From positions 1 through 19,363 of the forward strand of contig JAEWPH010000276.1 in the NCBI GenBank assembly GCA_023460715.1: a stretch of 19,363 nucleotides of DNA, written 5' to 3'. Shown here piece after piece: positions 1 to 7,410 of the stretch; the stretch's first letter is position 1; each line of letters begins with the position of its first letter. The stretch is from Pseudomonadota bacterium (GTDB taxonomy: Bacteria; Pseudomonadota; Gammaproteobacteria; Burkholderiales; Burkholderiaceae_C). Made by a program: the position numbers and the translations under genes. The notes under the pieces were generated by a model. The model did not search any database. It saw nothing but the letters and a program-made list of their open reading frames with translations, and had not been told where the DNA came from.

Positions 1-498
1 GTGGCCGCCAGCGCCGACCCGGTGACGCGGACCTTCCAGGTGAAGGTCGCCGTGGAAGGCGCCGATGTGCCCCCGCTGGGCGCGACGGTCTACGTGGCGC
101 TCCAGGCGCTGGAGCCCTCTGCCACGCAGCCCGTGCTCAAGCTGCCAACCAGCGCGCTGCGCCAGGAGGGCGGGCAGACGGCCGTGTGGGTGTACGAGCC
201 CGCCAGCAGCACGGTGCGTTCGCAGCCGGTGGCGGTGGCCACGGCGGACGGCAACGAGGCCGTGATCGCCTCCGGGCTGCAGCCCGGCATGCAGGTGGTC
301 TCGGCCGGCGTGCATGTGCTGACTGCAGGGCAGCAGGTGCGCATCTATCAGCCAAAATGGGCTCCGGCGCTTGAGCAGCAAGCGCAGGGTGCTATGAAAA
401 GCGGAGCTGATGGCGCGGGGCAGTCTTCTGCCGCGCCTGCGTCGTCCGCTGCTTCGGCGGCATCCCATGCCGCCGGCGCAGCCAGCGTCGCCAGATAA
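1..498 (+). CDS. RND efflux periplasmic adaptor subunit, 3' part only
   Basis: C-terminal 165 or so residues of a membrane-fusion (HlyD/AcrA-like) adaptor, which links an inner-membrane RND pump to an outer-membrane channel. The frame is open from base 1, so the GTG there is almost certainly internal and the gene begins upstream. Visible parts are the end of the beta-barrel domain (DPVTRTFQVKVAV, then a PLGATVYV-type loop), the conserved LPTSAL segment, and the membrane-proximal region (VWVYEP, GLQPGMQVVSAGVHVLTAGQQV). The last 45 or so residues are unlike the family core. They include a stretch encoded by a palindromic repeat (352-407) and an Ala/Ser-rich tail. The TAA overlaps the AAGGG ribosome-binding site of the permease that starts 10 bases later, so the two are translationally coupled. 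The adaptor assignment is strong; the substrate is unknown. Confidence 0.88.
   Translation: MAASADPVTRTFQVKVAVEGADVPPLGATVYVALQALEPSATQPVLKLPTSALRQEGGQTAVWVYEPASSTVRSQPVAVATADGNEAVIASGLQPGMQVVSAGVHVLTAGQQVRIYQPKWAPALEQQAQGAMKSGADGAGQSSAAPASSAASAASHAAGAASVAR
352..407 (+). repeat. Short palindromic repeat inside the adaptor gene
   Basis: The core is a perfect inverted repeat, GCGCTTG (367-373), AGCAG, CAAGCGC (379-385). It is flanked by an A-rich left edge (AAAATGGGCTCC) and a right edge (GCTATGAAAA). The 32 bases at 376-407 match 22 of 32 bases of 11936-11967 read on the minus strand, including CAAGCGCA, GCTAT and a terminal GAGC. I recall elements of this form dispersed in Acidovorax-type genomes, mostly between genes. 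This one is translated within the adaptor C-terminus. Confidence 0.6.
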
Positions 499-507
499 GG
501 GCCCGCC

Positions 508-3500
508 ATGTCGCAGACACCGACGAAAGAGGGCTTCAACCTCTCGAAGTGGGCGCTGGAGCACGCGGCCCTCACGCGCTACCTCATGGTGGTGCTGATG
601 GTGCTCGGCTTCGCCGCGTACTTCCAGCTGGGGCAGGACGAGGATCCGCCCTTCACCTTCCGCGCCATGGTCGTGCGGACCTACTGGCCCGGCGCCACCG
701 CGCAGCAGGTGGCCGAGCAGGTGACCGACAAGATCGAGCGCACGCTGCAGGAGGTGCCGTACGCGGACAAGATCCGCAGCTACAGCAAGCCGGGCGAGTC
801 GCAGGTGATCTTCGAGCTGAAGGACTCTTCCAAGCCGGCCGAGGTGGCCAACGTCTGGTACACGGTGCGCAAGAAGATCGGCGACATGCGCTACCAGCTG
901 CCGGGCAACATCCAGGGCCCGTTCTTCAACGACGAGTTCGGCGACGTCTTCGGCGTGATCTACGCGCTGCAGGGCGACGGCTACAGCTATGCCGAGCTGA
1001 AGGACTTGGCCGACGACGTGCGCCAACAGTTGCTGCGCGTGAAGCATGTGGCCAAGGTCGAGCAGTTCGGCGTGCAGGACGAGAAGGTCTGGATCGAGGT
1101 CTCCCAGAAGCGCCTGGCGCAGCTGGGCCTGGATTTCAACGCCGTGCTGCAGCAGCTGGGCGCGCAGAACGCCGTGGAGAGCGCCGGCACCATCCAGGCC
1201 CCGCAGGACGTGGTGCAGGTGCGCGTGGGCGGGCAGTTCACCGATGTGGAGCAGCTGCGCGCCATGCCGATCCGCGGCAGCAGCGGCAACCAGCTGCGCC
1301 TGGGCGACATCGCCGAGGTGCGGCGGGGCTACGCAGACCCGCCGTCGGTCAAGGTGCGCTTCCAGGGCCATGAGGTCATCGGCCTGGGTATCGCCATGGC
1401 CAAGGGGGGCGACATCATCGCCATGGGCGAGGCCTTGCGCACGGCCGCGGCTCGGATCCAGCAGACGCTGCCGGCGGGCATGACGCTGGCCCAGGTGCAG
1501 GACCAGCCGGCGGCCGTGTCCACGTCGGTCAACGAGTTCGTGAAGGTGCTCATCGAGGCGGTGGTGATCGTGCTGGCGGTGAGCTTCATCTCGCTGGGCC
1601 TGCACAAGGGCGGGCGCTTCGGCTGGCACATCGACTACCGGCCCGGGCTGGTGGTGGCCATCACCATTCCCATGGTGCTGGCCGTGACCTTCCTGGCCAT
1701 GCACTACTTCAACATCGGGCTGCACAAGGTGTCTTTGGGCTCGCTCATCATCGCGCTGGGGCTGCTGGTGGACGACGCCATCATTGCGGTCGAGATGATG
1801 GTGCGCAAGATGGAGGAGGGCTACGACAAGGTCAGCGCCGCCACCTATGCCTACGACGTGACGGCCAAGCCCATGCTGACGGGCACGCTGATCACTGCGG
1901 CCGGCTTCCTGCCCATCGGCATCGCCAAGTCGGCCACCGGCGAATACACCTTCGCCATCTTTGCCGTGACGGTCATCGCGCTGGTGCTGTCATGGCTGGT
2001 GTCGGTGTACTTCGTGCCCTACCTGGGCACGCTGCTCCTCAAGGTGAAGCCGCACGACCCGAACGCCCCGCCGCACGAGCTGTTCGACAGCCCCTTCTAC
2101 AACCGCTTCCGCAGGACCGTGGGCTGGTGTGTGGAGCACCGCTGGCTCACCATCGGCGCCACGGTGCTGATCTTCGCGCTGGGACTGGTGGGCATGGGCC
2201 GGGTGCAGCAGCAGTTCTTTCCGGATTCGAGCCGGTCCGAGATCATGGTCGACCTCTGGTTCCCCGAGGGCACCTCGTTCTCCGAGAACGAGGCCGTGGC
2301 CAAGCGCCTGGAGCAGCGGCTGATGCAGGAGCAGGGCGTCGAGAACGTGGCGACCTGGATCGGCTCGGGCACGCCGCGCTTCTACCTGCCGCTGGACCAG
2401 GTGTTCCCGCAGACCAACGTGTCGCAGTTCATCGTCCTGGCCAAGAGCCTGCCCGAGCGCGAGGCCATCCGGCTGCGGCTGCCGCAGGTGCTGGCCGAGG
2501 AATTTCCCGAAGCCCGCGGGCGCGTGAAGCTGCTGTCCAGCGGCCCCCCGGTGGCTTATCCCGTGCAGTTCCGCGTCATCGGCAGCGGCCCGGCTGCGCT
2601 GCGCCAGCGTGCGGACGAGGTCAAGGCGGTGATGCGCGGCAACAGCAACCTGCTGGGCGTGAACGACAACTGGAACGAATCGGTCAAGGTGATCCGCCTG
2701 GAGGTGGATCAGGACAAGGCACGCACCCTGGGCGTGACCAGCTCCAGCGTCGCGCAGGCGTCGCGCACCATGTTCTCGGGCAACACGGTGGGACAGTACC
2801 GCGAGAACGACAAGCTGATCGACATCGTGCTGCGCCAGACCCCGGACGAGCGCGAGGCCATCTCGGACATCGGCAGTGCCTATGTGTCCACGGCTTCGGG
2901 CCGCGCCATCCCGCTCGCGCAGATCGCCAAGCCCGTCTTCACCTGGGAGCCGGGCGTGATGTGGCGCTGGAACCGCAACTACGCCATCACGGTGCAGGGC
3001 GACATCGCGGAAGGCCTGCAGGGCGCCACGGTGACCGAGCAACTGCTGCCGCGCCTGCGCGAGCTGGAATCGACGTGGCATGCCGAGGGCGACACCGGCA
3101 TCCGCGTCGAGGTGGCAGGCGCCGTCGAGGAAAGCAGCAAGGGCTCGTCGTCCATCGTGGCCGGCATTCCCATCATGCTGTTCATCGTCTTCACGCTGCT
3201 GATGCTGCAGCTGCACAGCTTCAGCCGCTCGCTGCTGGTGTTCCTGACGGGGCCGCTGGGCATCGCGGGGGTGGCGGCCGCACTGCTGCTGCTCAACCGG
3301 CCGTTCGGTTTCGTCGCCTTGCTCGGCGTGATCGCGCTCATGGGCATGATCCAACGCAATTCGGTGATCTTGATCGACCAGATCGAACTGGACCGCGCGG
3401 CCGGCGTGCCGACGTGGAACGCGATCGTCGAGGCGGCCGTGCGCCGGCTGCGGCCTATCGTGCTCACGGCCGCGGCAGCGGTGCTGGCCATGATCCCGCT

Positions 3501-3651
3501 CTCGCGCAGCGTGTTCTGGGGCCCGATGGCCGTCGCCATCATGGGCGGCCTGATCGTGGCGACGGTCCTGACGCTGCTGGCATTGCCGGCGATGTACGCG
3601 GCCTGGTTCCGCGTGCGCAGGCCCGATCCGGAGCCCGCCCAGGGCGGCTGA
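508..3651 (+). CDS. RND efflux transporter permease subunit (AcrB/HAE1-like)
   Basis: A 1047-residue inner-membrane drug/proton antiporter, full length for the AcrB-type family. The start ATG has AAGGG six bases upstream. The first transmembrane helix (about residues 27-43) is followed by the first porter domain (GATAQQVAEQVTDKIE). TM2-TM6 lie at about 345-500 and the second half repeats this order. The proton-relay pair in TM4 is intact as D422-D423 (GLLVDDAI). In TM10 the position matching AcrB Lys940 is Arg950 (IQRNSVILID), which is conservative but not the classical residue. The loop between TM2 and TM3 is longer than in AcrB (about HKGGRFGWHIDYRPG). The gene forms an operon with the adaptor upstream; no outer-membrane channel gene is in view. 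Substrates are plausibly small hydrophobic compounds, but nothing in the sequence identifies them. Confidence 0.93.
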   Translation: MSQTPTKEGFNLSKWALEHAALTRYLMVVLMVLGFAAYFQLGQDEDPPFTFRAMVVRTYWPGATAQQVAEQVTDKIERTLQEVPYADKIRSYSKPGESQVIFELKDSSKPAEVANVWYTVRKKIGDMRYQLPGNIQGPFFNDEFGDVFGVIYALQGDGYSYAELKDLADDVRQQLLRVKHVAKVEQFGVQDEKVWIEVSQKRLAQLGLDFNAVLQQLGAQNAVESAGTIQAPQDVVQVRVGGQFTDVEQLRAMPIRGSSGNQLRLGDIAEVRRGYADPPSVKVRFQGHEVIGLGIAMAKGGDIIAMGEALRTAAARIQQTLPAGMTLAQVQDQPAAVSTSVNEFVKVLIEAVVIVLAVSFISLGLHKGGRFGWHIDYRPGLVVAITIPMVLAVTFLAMHYFNIGLHKVSLGSLIIALGLLVDDAIIAVEMMVRKMEEGYDKVSAATYAYDVTAKPMLTGTLITAAGFLPIGIAKSATGEYTFAIFAVTVIALVLSWLVSVYFVPYLGTLLLKVKPHDPNAPPHELFDSPFYNRFRRTVGWCVEHRWLTIGATVLIFALGLVGMGRVQQQFFPDSSRSEIMVDLWFPEGTSFSENEAVAKRLEQRLMQEQGVENVATWIGSGTPRFYLPLDQVFPQTNVSQFIVLAKSLPEREAIRLRLPQVLAEEFPEARGRVKLLSSGPPVAYPVQFRVIGSGPAALRQRADEVKAVMRGNSNLLGVNDNWNESVKVIRLEVDQDKARTLGVTSSSVAQASRTMFSGNTVGQYRENDKLIDIVLRQTPDEREAISDIGSAYVSTASGRAIPLAQIAKPVFTWEPGVMWRWNRNYAITVQGDIAEGLQGATVTEQLLPRLRELESTWHAEGDTGIRVEVAGAVEESSKGSSSIVAGIPIMLFIVFTLLMLQLHSFSRSLLVFLTGPLGIAGVAAALLLLNRPFGFVALLGVIALMGMIQRNSVILIDQIELDRAAGVPTWNAIVEAAVRRLRPIVLTAAAAVLAMIPLSRSVFWGPMAVAIMGGLIVATVLTLLALPAMYAAWFRVRRPDPEPAQGG

Positions 3652-3674
3652 TCGGAAGCGGTCTGCCGACAGGG

Positions 3675-3680
3675 TAAAAT
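3675..3680 (+). promoter_or_regulatory. Candidate -10 element for tRNA-Leu(UAG) and tig
   Basis: TAAAAT matches five of six bases of the sigma-70 -10 consensus. It lies in the only A/T-rich patch between the permease stop and the tRNA, 63 bases before the tRNA. No good -35 is visible 16-18 bases upstream. A TTGACC at 3687-3692 resembles a -35 but has no -10 at the right distance. Confidence 0.35.
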
Positions 3681-3743
3681 CTAAGGTTGACCAATTTCAC
3701 ACAGATGGCTGGCCCTGCCTGCCGCCTGTTTGTCTGAAGAAAT

Positions 3744-3830
3744 GCGCGGGTGGCGAAATTGGTAGACGCACCAGGTTTAGGTCCTGACGCCAGCAATGGT
3801 GTGGGGGTTCGAGTCCCCCCCCGCGCACCA
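3744..3830 (+). tRNA. tRNA-Leu (anticodon UAG)
   Basis: An 87-nt type II tRNA. Acceptor GCGCGGG pairs with CCCGCGC, followed by A and an encoded CCA. The D-arm is GCG-AAATTGGTAGA-CGC. The anticodon loop TTTAGGT gives UAG, which reads CUN leucine codons. It has the long variable arm typical of Leu and a GTTCGAG T-loop. One C-A mismatch closes the anticodon stem (27-43). It lies 53 bases upstream of tig with no terminator between, so the two may share a transcript. Confidence 0.97.
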
Positions 3831-3858
3831 CGCTGCGGCTGCTTCGGCACCGCGAGCG
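3831..3858 (+). other. Stable UUCG-tetraloop hairpin between tRNA-Leu and tig
   Basis: The hairpin starts at the base after the tRNA CCA. CGCTGCGG (3831-3838) pairs with CCGC-G-AGCG (3850-3858, one bulged G). An inner stem TGC/GCA (3840-3842 with 3847-3849) closes a C(UUCG)G tetraloop. That gives 11 pairs with two single-base bulges. No T-tract follows, so it is not a classical terminator. Confidence 0.55.
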
Positions 3859-3882
3859 GAATCCATTCATATAGGAAGAGCC

Positions 3883-5196
3883 ATGGCAGTTACTGTTGAA
3901 ACCCTTGAAAAGCTCGAGCGCAAGATCACCCTGAGCTTGCCCGTCACCGCGATCCAGTCCGAAGTGGACGTTCGCCTCAAGCGCCTGGCCCGTACCGTCA
4001 AGATGGACGGCTTCCGTCCCGGCAAGGTGCCCATGAGCGTGGTGGCCCAGCGCTACGGCTATTCCGTGCAGTACGAAGTGCTGAACGACAAGGTCGGCGA
4101 AGCCTTTGCCCAGGCGGCCAACGAGGCCAACCTGCGCGTGGCCGGCCAGCCCCGCATCACCGAAAAGGACGGCGCTCCCGAAGGCCAGGTTACCTTCGAC
4201 GCCGTGTTCGAAGTGTTCCCCGAAGTGAAGATCGGTGACCTGTCGGACGCCGAAGTCGAGAAGCTGTCCGCCGAAGTGACCGACGGCGCCATCGACAAGA
4301 CGGTCGACATCCTGCGCAAGCAGCGCCGCTCTTTCGCGCAGCGCGCACAAGGCACGCCCGCTGAAGACGGCGACCGCGTGACGGTGGACTTCGAAGGCAA
4401 GATCGACGGCGAGACCTTCGCCGGCGGCAAGGCCGAAGACTTCCAGTTCCTGGTCGGCGAAGGCCAGATGCTCAAGGAGTTCGAGGACGCCGTGCGCGGC
4501 ATGAAGGCAGGCGAGTCGAAGACCTTCCCCCTGGCGTTCCCTGAGGACTACCACGGCAAGGACGTGGCCGGCAAGACGGCTGACTTCCTGGTGACGGTCA
4601 AGAAGATCGAAGCCGCCCACCTGCCCGAAGTGAACGAGCAGCTGGCCAAGTCCCTCGGCATCGCCGACGGCACGGTGGAGGGCCTGCGCGCTGACATCAA
4701 GAAGAACCTGGAGCGTGAAGTCAAGTTCCGCGTGCTGGCCCGCAACAAGCAGGCCGTGATGGATGCCCTGGTGTCCAAGGCCGAACTGGATCTGCCCAAT
4801 GCCAGCGTGCAGGCCGAGATCGCCCGCCTGCTGGAAGGCGCCCGTGCCGATCTGAAGCAGCGCGGCATCAAGGACGCCGACAAGGCCGAGATTCCTGAGG
4901 ACGTGTTCCGTCCCCAGGCCGAGCGCCGCGTGCGCCTGGGCCTGGTGGTGGCCGAGTTGGTGCGCGCCAACGAACTGCATGCCAAGCCCGAGCAACTGAA
5001 GGCTCATATCGACGAGCTGGCAGCCAGCTACGAGAAGCCGGAAGACGTGGTCCGCTGGTACTTCGGCGACCGCCAACGCCTGGCCGAAGTCGAGGCCGTG
5101 GTCATCGAGAACAACGTGACCGACTTCGTGCTGAGCAAGGCCAAGGTCTCCGACAAGGCCGTCTCGTTCGACGAACTGATGGGGCAGCAGGGCTGA
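3883..5196 (+). CDS. tig: Trigger factor (ribosome-associated chaperone and prolyl isomerase)
   Basis: A 437-residue cytosolic chaperone that binds the ribosome near the peptide exit and shields nascent chains. The ribosome-docking signature GFRPGKVP is at residues 43-50. The FKBP-type peptidyl-prolyl isomerase domain spans about 162-243 ([29 protein letters not shown]). The rest is the helical C-terminal cradle. Length is normal for the family (about 430-440). I chose ATG 3883 because AGGA lies six bases upstream and [15 protein letters not shown] is the expected N-terminus; an in-frame extension to 3796 would run into the tRNA. It is followed by clpP and clpX, the common proteobacterial order. 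Confidence 0.97.
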   Translation: MAVTVETLEKLERKITLSLPVTAIQSEVDVRLKRLARTVKMDGFRPGKVPMSVVAQRYGYSVQYEVLNDKVGEAFAQAANEANLRVAGQPRITEKDGAPEGQVTFDAVFEVFPEVKIGDLSDAEVEKLSAEVTDGAIDKTVDILRKQRRSFAQRAQGTPAEDGDRVTVDFEGKIDGETFAGGKAEDFQFLVGEGQMLKEFEDAVRGMKAGESKTFPLAFPEDYHGKDVAGKTADFLVTVKKIEAAHLPEVNEQLAKSLGIADGTVEGLRADIKKNLEREVKFRVLARNKQAVMDALVSKAELDLPNASVQAEIARLLEGARADLKQRGIKDADKAEIPEDVFRPQAERRVRLGLVVAELVRANELHAKPEQLKAHIDELAASYEKPEDVVRWYFGDRQRLAEVEAVVIENNVTDFVLSKAKVSDKAVSFDELMGQQG

Positions 5197-5242
5197 TGCC
5201 CTGCGCCGGGGAGGCCGGATGGCCGACCTGGCACCGATTCGG

Positions 5243-5274
5243 GGGGCTTGTGCTTTCGGGCGCAAGCCCCAAGT
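5243..5274 (+). promoter_or_regulatory. Candidate heat-shock (sigma-32-like) promoter / inverted repeat before clpP
   Basis: GGCTTGTGC at 5245-5253 resembles the sigma-32 -35 (GGCTTGAAA). After exactly 13 bases comes CCCCAAGT (5267-5274), against the -10 consensus CCCCATNT. The predicted start of transcription is about 30 bases before the clpP ATG. The same bases form an 11-pair inverted repeat, GGGGCTTGTGC (5243-5253) with GCGCAAGCCCC (5260-5270), loop TTTCGG. The signal could therefore instead be a tig 3' hairpin, although no U-tract follows. Sigma-32 control of clpP is established in E. coli; here it is inferred. Confidence 0.42.
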
Positions 5275-5312
5275 CATTTCTGGGTACAGTATCCGACTGA
5301 TTGGAGAAACAC

Positions 5313-5921
5313 ATGAGCGCACTGGAAACACAGGCCCTGGGCATGATCCCCATGGTCATCGAGCAGTCTGGCCGTGGCGAGCGGTCCTTCGACATCTATT
5401 CGCGCCTGCTGAAGGAGCGCATCGTCTTCCTGGTGGGCGAGGTCAACGACCAGTCGGCCAACCTCGTGGTGGCTCAGCTGCTGTTCCTGGAGAGTGAAAA
5501 TCCGGACAAGGACATCTCGTTCTACATCAACTCGCCCGGCGGCAGCGTTTCTGCCGGCATGTCGATCTACGACACCATGCAGTTCATCAAGCCCGACGTC
5601 TCCACCATGTGCCTGGGATTCGCCGCCAGCATGGGGGCGTTCCTGCTGGCCGCGGGTGCCAAGGGCAAGCGCTTCTCGCTGCCGAACTCGAAGATCATGA
5701 TCCACCAGGTGCTCGGCGGTGCCCGTGGCCAGGCGACGGACATTGAGATCCACGCACGGGACATCCTGCGTACCAAGGACCAGATGAACCGCATCCTGGC
5801 CGAACGGACCGGTCAGCCCCTGGAAAAGGTCAAGACCGACACGGAGCGCGACTACTTCCTGACGGCCGACGAGGCCAAGGAATACGGCATCGTGGACGAG
5901 GTGATCGCCAAGCGCCCCTGA
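5313..5921 (+). CDS. clpP: ATP-dependent Clp protease proteolytic subunit
   Basis: A 202-residue serine peptidase that forms the two stacked heptamer rings of ClpXP and degrades substrates fed by ClpX. The catalytic triad is Ser106 (GFAASMGAF), His131 (MIHQVLGG) and Asp180 (DTERDYF), with the same 25- and 49-residue spacing as E. coli ClpP. The oxyanion-region motif [18 protein letters not shown] is intact. The short N-terminus before [20 protein letters not shown] is probably a processed propeptide. I chose ATG 5313 because GGAG lies six bases upstream; an in-frame TTG at 5301 has no such support. A strong terminator directly follows the gene, so read-through into clpX must be partial. Confidence 0.97.
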   Translation: MSALETQALGMIPMVIEQSGRGERSFDIYSRLLKERIVFLVGEVNDQSANLVVAQLLFLESENPDKDISFYINSPGGSVSAGMSIYDTMQFIKPDVSTMCLGFAASMGAFLLAAGAKGKRFSLPNSKIMIHQVLGGARGQATDIEIHARDILRTKDQMNRILAERTGQPLEKVKTDTERDYFLTADEAKEYGIVDEVIAKRP

Positions 5922-5939
5922 GCGTTTCGCGTCTGCCGC

Positions 5940-5977
5940 GCGGCGTTTTCCCCCAGGGAAAGCGCCGCTTTTTATTT
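5940..5977 (+). terminator. Strong Rho-independent terminator between clpP and clpX
   Basis: GCGGCG-T-TTTCCC (5940-5952) pairs with GGGAAA-G-CGCCGC (5956-5968). This makes 13 consecutive pairs, including one G-U, closed by a CCA loop. TTTTTATTT follows. The stem starts 18 bases after the clpP stop. Confidence 0.85.
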
Positions 5978-5988
5978 CGTTATCATCT

Positions 5989-6006
5989 TGACAACTTCCC
6001 TTGTCA
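5989..6006. promoter_or_regulatory. Inverted repeat upstream of clpX, possible operator
   Basis: TGACAA (5989-5994) and TTGTCA (6001-6006) are perfect 6-bp arms around a 6-base spacer. They lie between the clpP terminator and the clpX ATG. The left arm overlaps a perfect -35-like TTGACA (5988-5993), but no -10 is seen 16-18 bases downstream. It could be an operator or a chance palindrome. Confidence 0.3.
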
Positions 6007-6021
6007 TAAGGCACTGCCCCC

Positions 6022-7287
6022 ATGGCCGAGAAAAAAGGCTCTTCCAGCGAAAAAACCCTTTACTGCTCTTTCTGCGGCAAAAGCCAGCACGAAGTAAAGA
6101 AGCTGATCGCCGGTCCGTCTGTCTTCATCTGCGACGAGTGCATTGACCTGTGCAACGAGATCATCCGCGACGAGTTGCCCACGGGTGAGAGCGCGCGCGA
6201 GGGTCGCAGCGATCTGCCGACGCCATCCGAGATCAAGACGAACCTCGACAACTACGTGATCGGCCAGGACGTTGCCAAGCGGACCCTGTCCGTCGCGGTG
6301 TACAACCACTACAAGCGCCTGCGCCACAAGGACAAGGCCGGCAAGGACGATGTCGAGCTGTCCAAGAGCAACATCCTGCTGATCGGCCCCACGGGGTCGG
6401 GCAAGACGCTGCTCGCACAGACGCTGGCACGCATGCTGGACGTACCGTTCGTCATGGCAGATGCCACCACGCTGACCGAAGCCGGTTATGTGGGCGAGGA
6501 CGTCGAGAACATCGTCCAGAAGCTGCTGCAAAGCTGCAACTACGACGTGGAACGCGCGCAGCGCGGCATCGTCTACATCGACGAGATCGACAAGATCTCC
6601 CGCAAGTCGGACAACCCCAGCATCACGCGCGACGTGTCGGGCGAAGGCGTGCAGCAGGCGCTGTTGAAGCTGATCGAAGGCACGATGGCCAGCGTGCCCC
6701 CCCAGGGCGGGCGCAAGCACCCCAATCAGGACTTCCTGCAGATCGACACGACCAACATCCTGTTCATCTGCGGCGGCGCGTTCGCCGGCCTGGAAAAGGT
6801 CATCGAAAACCGCACCGAGGCATCGGGCATCGGCTTCGGCGCCTCCGTCAAGAGCAAGAAGCAGCGCTCGCTGACCGAAGTGTTCACCGAAATCGAGCCG
6901 GAGGATCTGATCAAGTTCGGTCTGATCCCCGAACTGGTCGGCCGCATGCCCGTGGTGACGGCGCTGGCGGAGCTCAGCGAGGACGCGCTCGTGCAGATCC
7001 TGACCGAGCCCAAGAACGCGCTGGTCAAGCAATACAGCAAGCTGCTGTCGATGGAAGGCGTGGATCTGGAAATCCGCCCAGCCGCGTTGAAGGCCATCGC
7101 CCGCAAGGCGCTGGCGCGCAAGACCGGCGCCCGGGGCCTGCGTTCCATCCTGGAGCAGTCCCTGATCGGGACGATGTTCGATCTGCCCAACGCCACCAAT
7201 GTGGAAAAGGTCGTGGTGGACGAGTCCACGATCGAAGAGAGCAAAGCGCCGCTACTCGTCTACCGCGAGGCGGCAAAGAAGGCCTGA
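6022..7287 (+). CDS. clpX: ATP-dependent Clp protease ATP-binding subunit
   Basis: A 421-residue AAA+ unfoldase that recognises tagged substrates, unfolds them and threads them into ClpP. The N-terminal zinc-binding domain has Cys15, Cys18, Cys37 and Cys40. Walker A GPTGSGKT is at 122-129, pore loop GYVG at 155-158 and Walker B IDEID around D187-E188. The ClpP-docking IGF loop is at 270-272, and the sensor-2 region includes [12 protein letters not shown]. All key residues are present and the length matches the family. The start is set by the conserved N-terminus ([20 protein letters not shown]); the ribosome-binding site is weak (AAGG, about 10 bases upstream). The gene is separated from clpP by a terminator, so it probably has its own promoter, which I could not identify with confidence. 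Confidence 0.97.
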   Translation: MAEKKGSSSEKTLYCSFCGKSQHEVKKLIAGPSVFICDECIDLCNEIIRDELPTGESAREGRSDLPTPSEIKTNLDNYVIGQDVAKRTLSVAVYNHYKRLRHKDKAGKDDVELSKSNILLIGPTGSGKTLLAQTLARMLDVPFVMADATTLTEAGYVGEDVENIVQKLLQSCNYDVERAQRGIVYIDEIDKISRKSDNPSITRDVSGEGVQQALLKLIEGTMASVPPQGGRKHPNQDFLQIDTTNILFICGGAFAGLEKVIENRTEASGIGFGASVKSKKQRSLTEVFTEIEPEDLIKFGLIPELVGRMPVVTALAELSEDALVQILTEPKNALVKQYSKLLSMEGVDLEIRPAALKAIARKALARKTGARGLRSILEQSLIGTMFDLPNATNVEKVVVDESTIEESKAPLLVYREAAKKA

Positions 7288-7296
7288 GAGCCTGCG

Positions 7297-7323
7297 GGCA
7301 GGGCGGACGACGGCCCGCCTGCC
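7297..7323 (+). terminator. Possible clpX terminator hairpin
   Basis: GGCAGG (7297-7302) pairs with CCTGCC (7318-7323), and an inner CGG/CCG stem forms after one bulged G. A pyrimidine-rich TTCTCCCTTT follows. A second perfect hairpin, CCGGCGG/CCGCCGG, occupies 7334-7352 but has no T-tract. Termination here is plausible but weak. Confidence 0.35.
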
Positions 7324-7355
7324 TTCTCCCTTTCCGGCGGCGGCACCGCCGGGGT

Positions 7356-7386
7356 GGGTTGAAAAGAATTGTTTGCGGACCATATT
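7356..7386 (+). promoter_or_regulatory. Candidate heat-shock (sigma-32-like) promoter of lon
   Basis: GGGTTGAAA (7356-7364) matches eight of nine bases of the sigma-32 -35 GGCTTGAAA. Exactly 13 bases later GACCATAT (7378-7385) matches five of the seven fixed positions of CCCCATNT. The same bases also give a fair sigma-70 reading (TTGAAA, 16-base spacer, CATATT). Transcription would start near 7393. This leaves about 18 bases before ATG 7411 and too little before ATG 7399, which supports the 7411 start. Confidence 0.5.
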
Positions 7387-7410
7387 CCACAGAGTTACAT
7401 GAGGATCACC

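Noticed and set aside
1990..3354. 454-residue minus-strand frame opposite the RND permease
   Set aside because: It is His/Gln/Arg-rich low-complexity translation typical of the antisense of high-GC genes, and the plus-strand gene is certain.
3796..3882. N-terminal extension of trigger factor
   Set aside because: It would begin inside tRNA-Leu. ATG 3883 has a good ribosome-binding site and the conserved N-terminus.
3697..5331. 544-residue minus-strand frame opposite tig
   Set aside because: Antisense shadow spanning a tRNA and a complete tig gene.
5988..6016. Sigma-70 promoter at TTGACA before clpX
   Set aside because: The -35 is perfect but the bases 17 positions downstream (GCACTG) do not resemble a -10. 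It is kept only as part of an inverted repeat.
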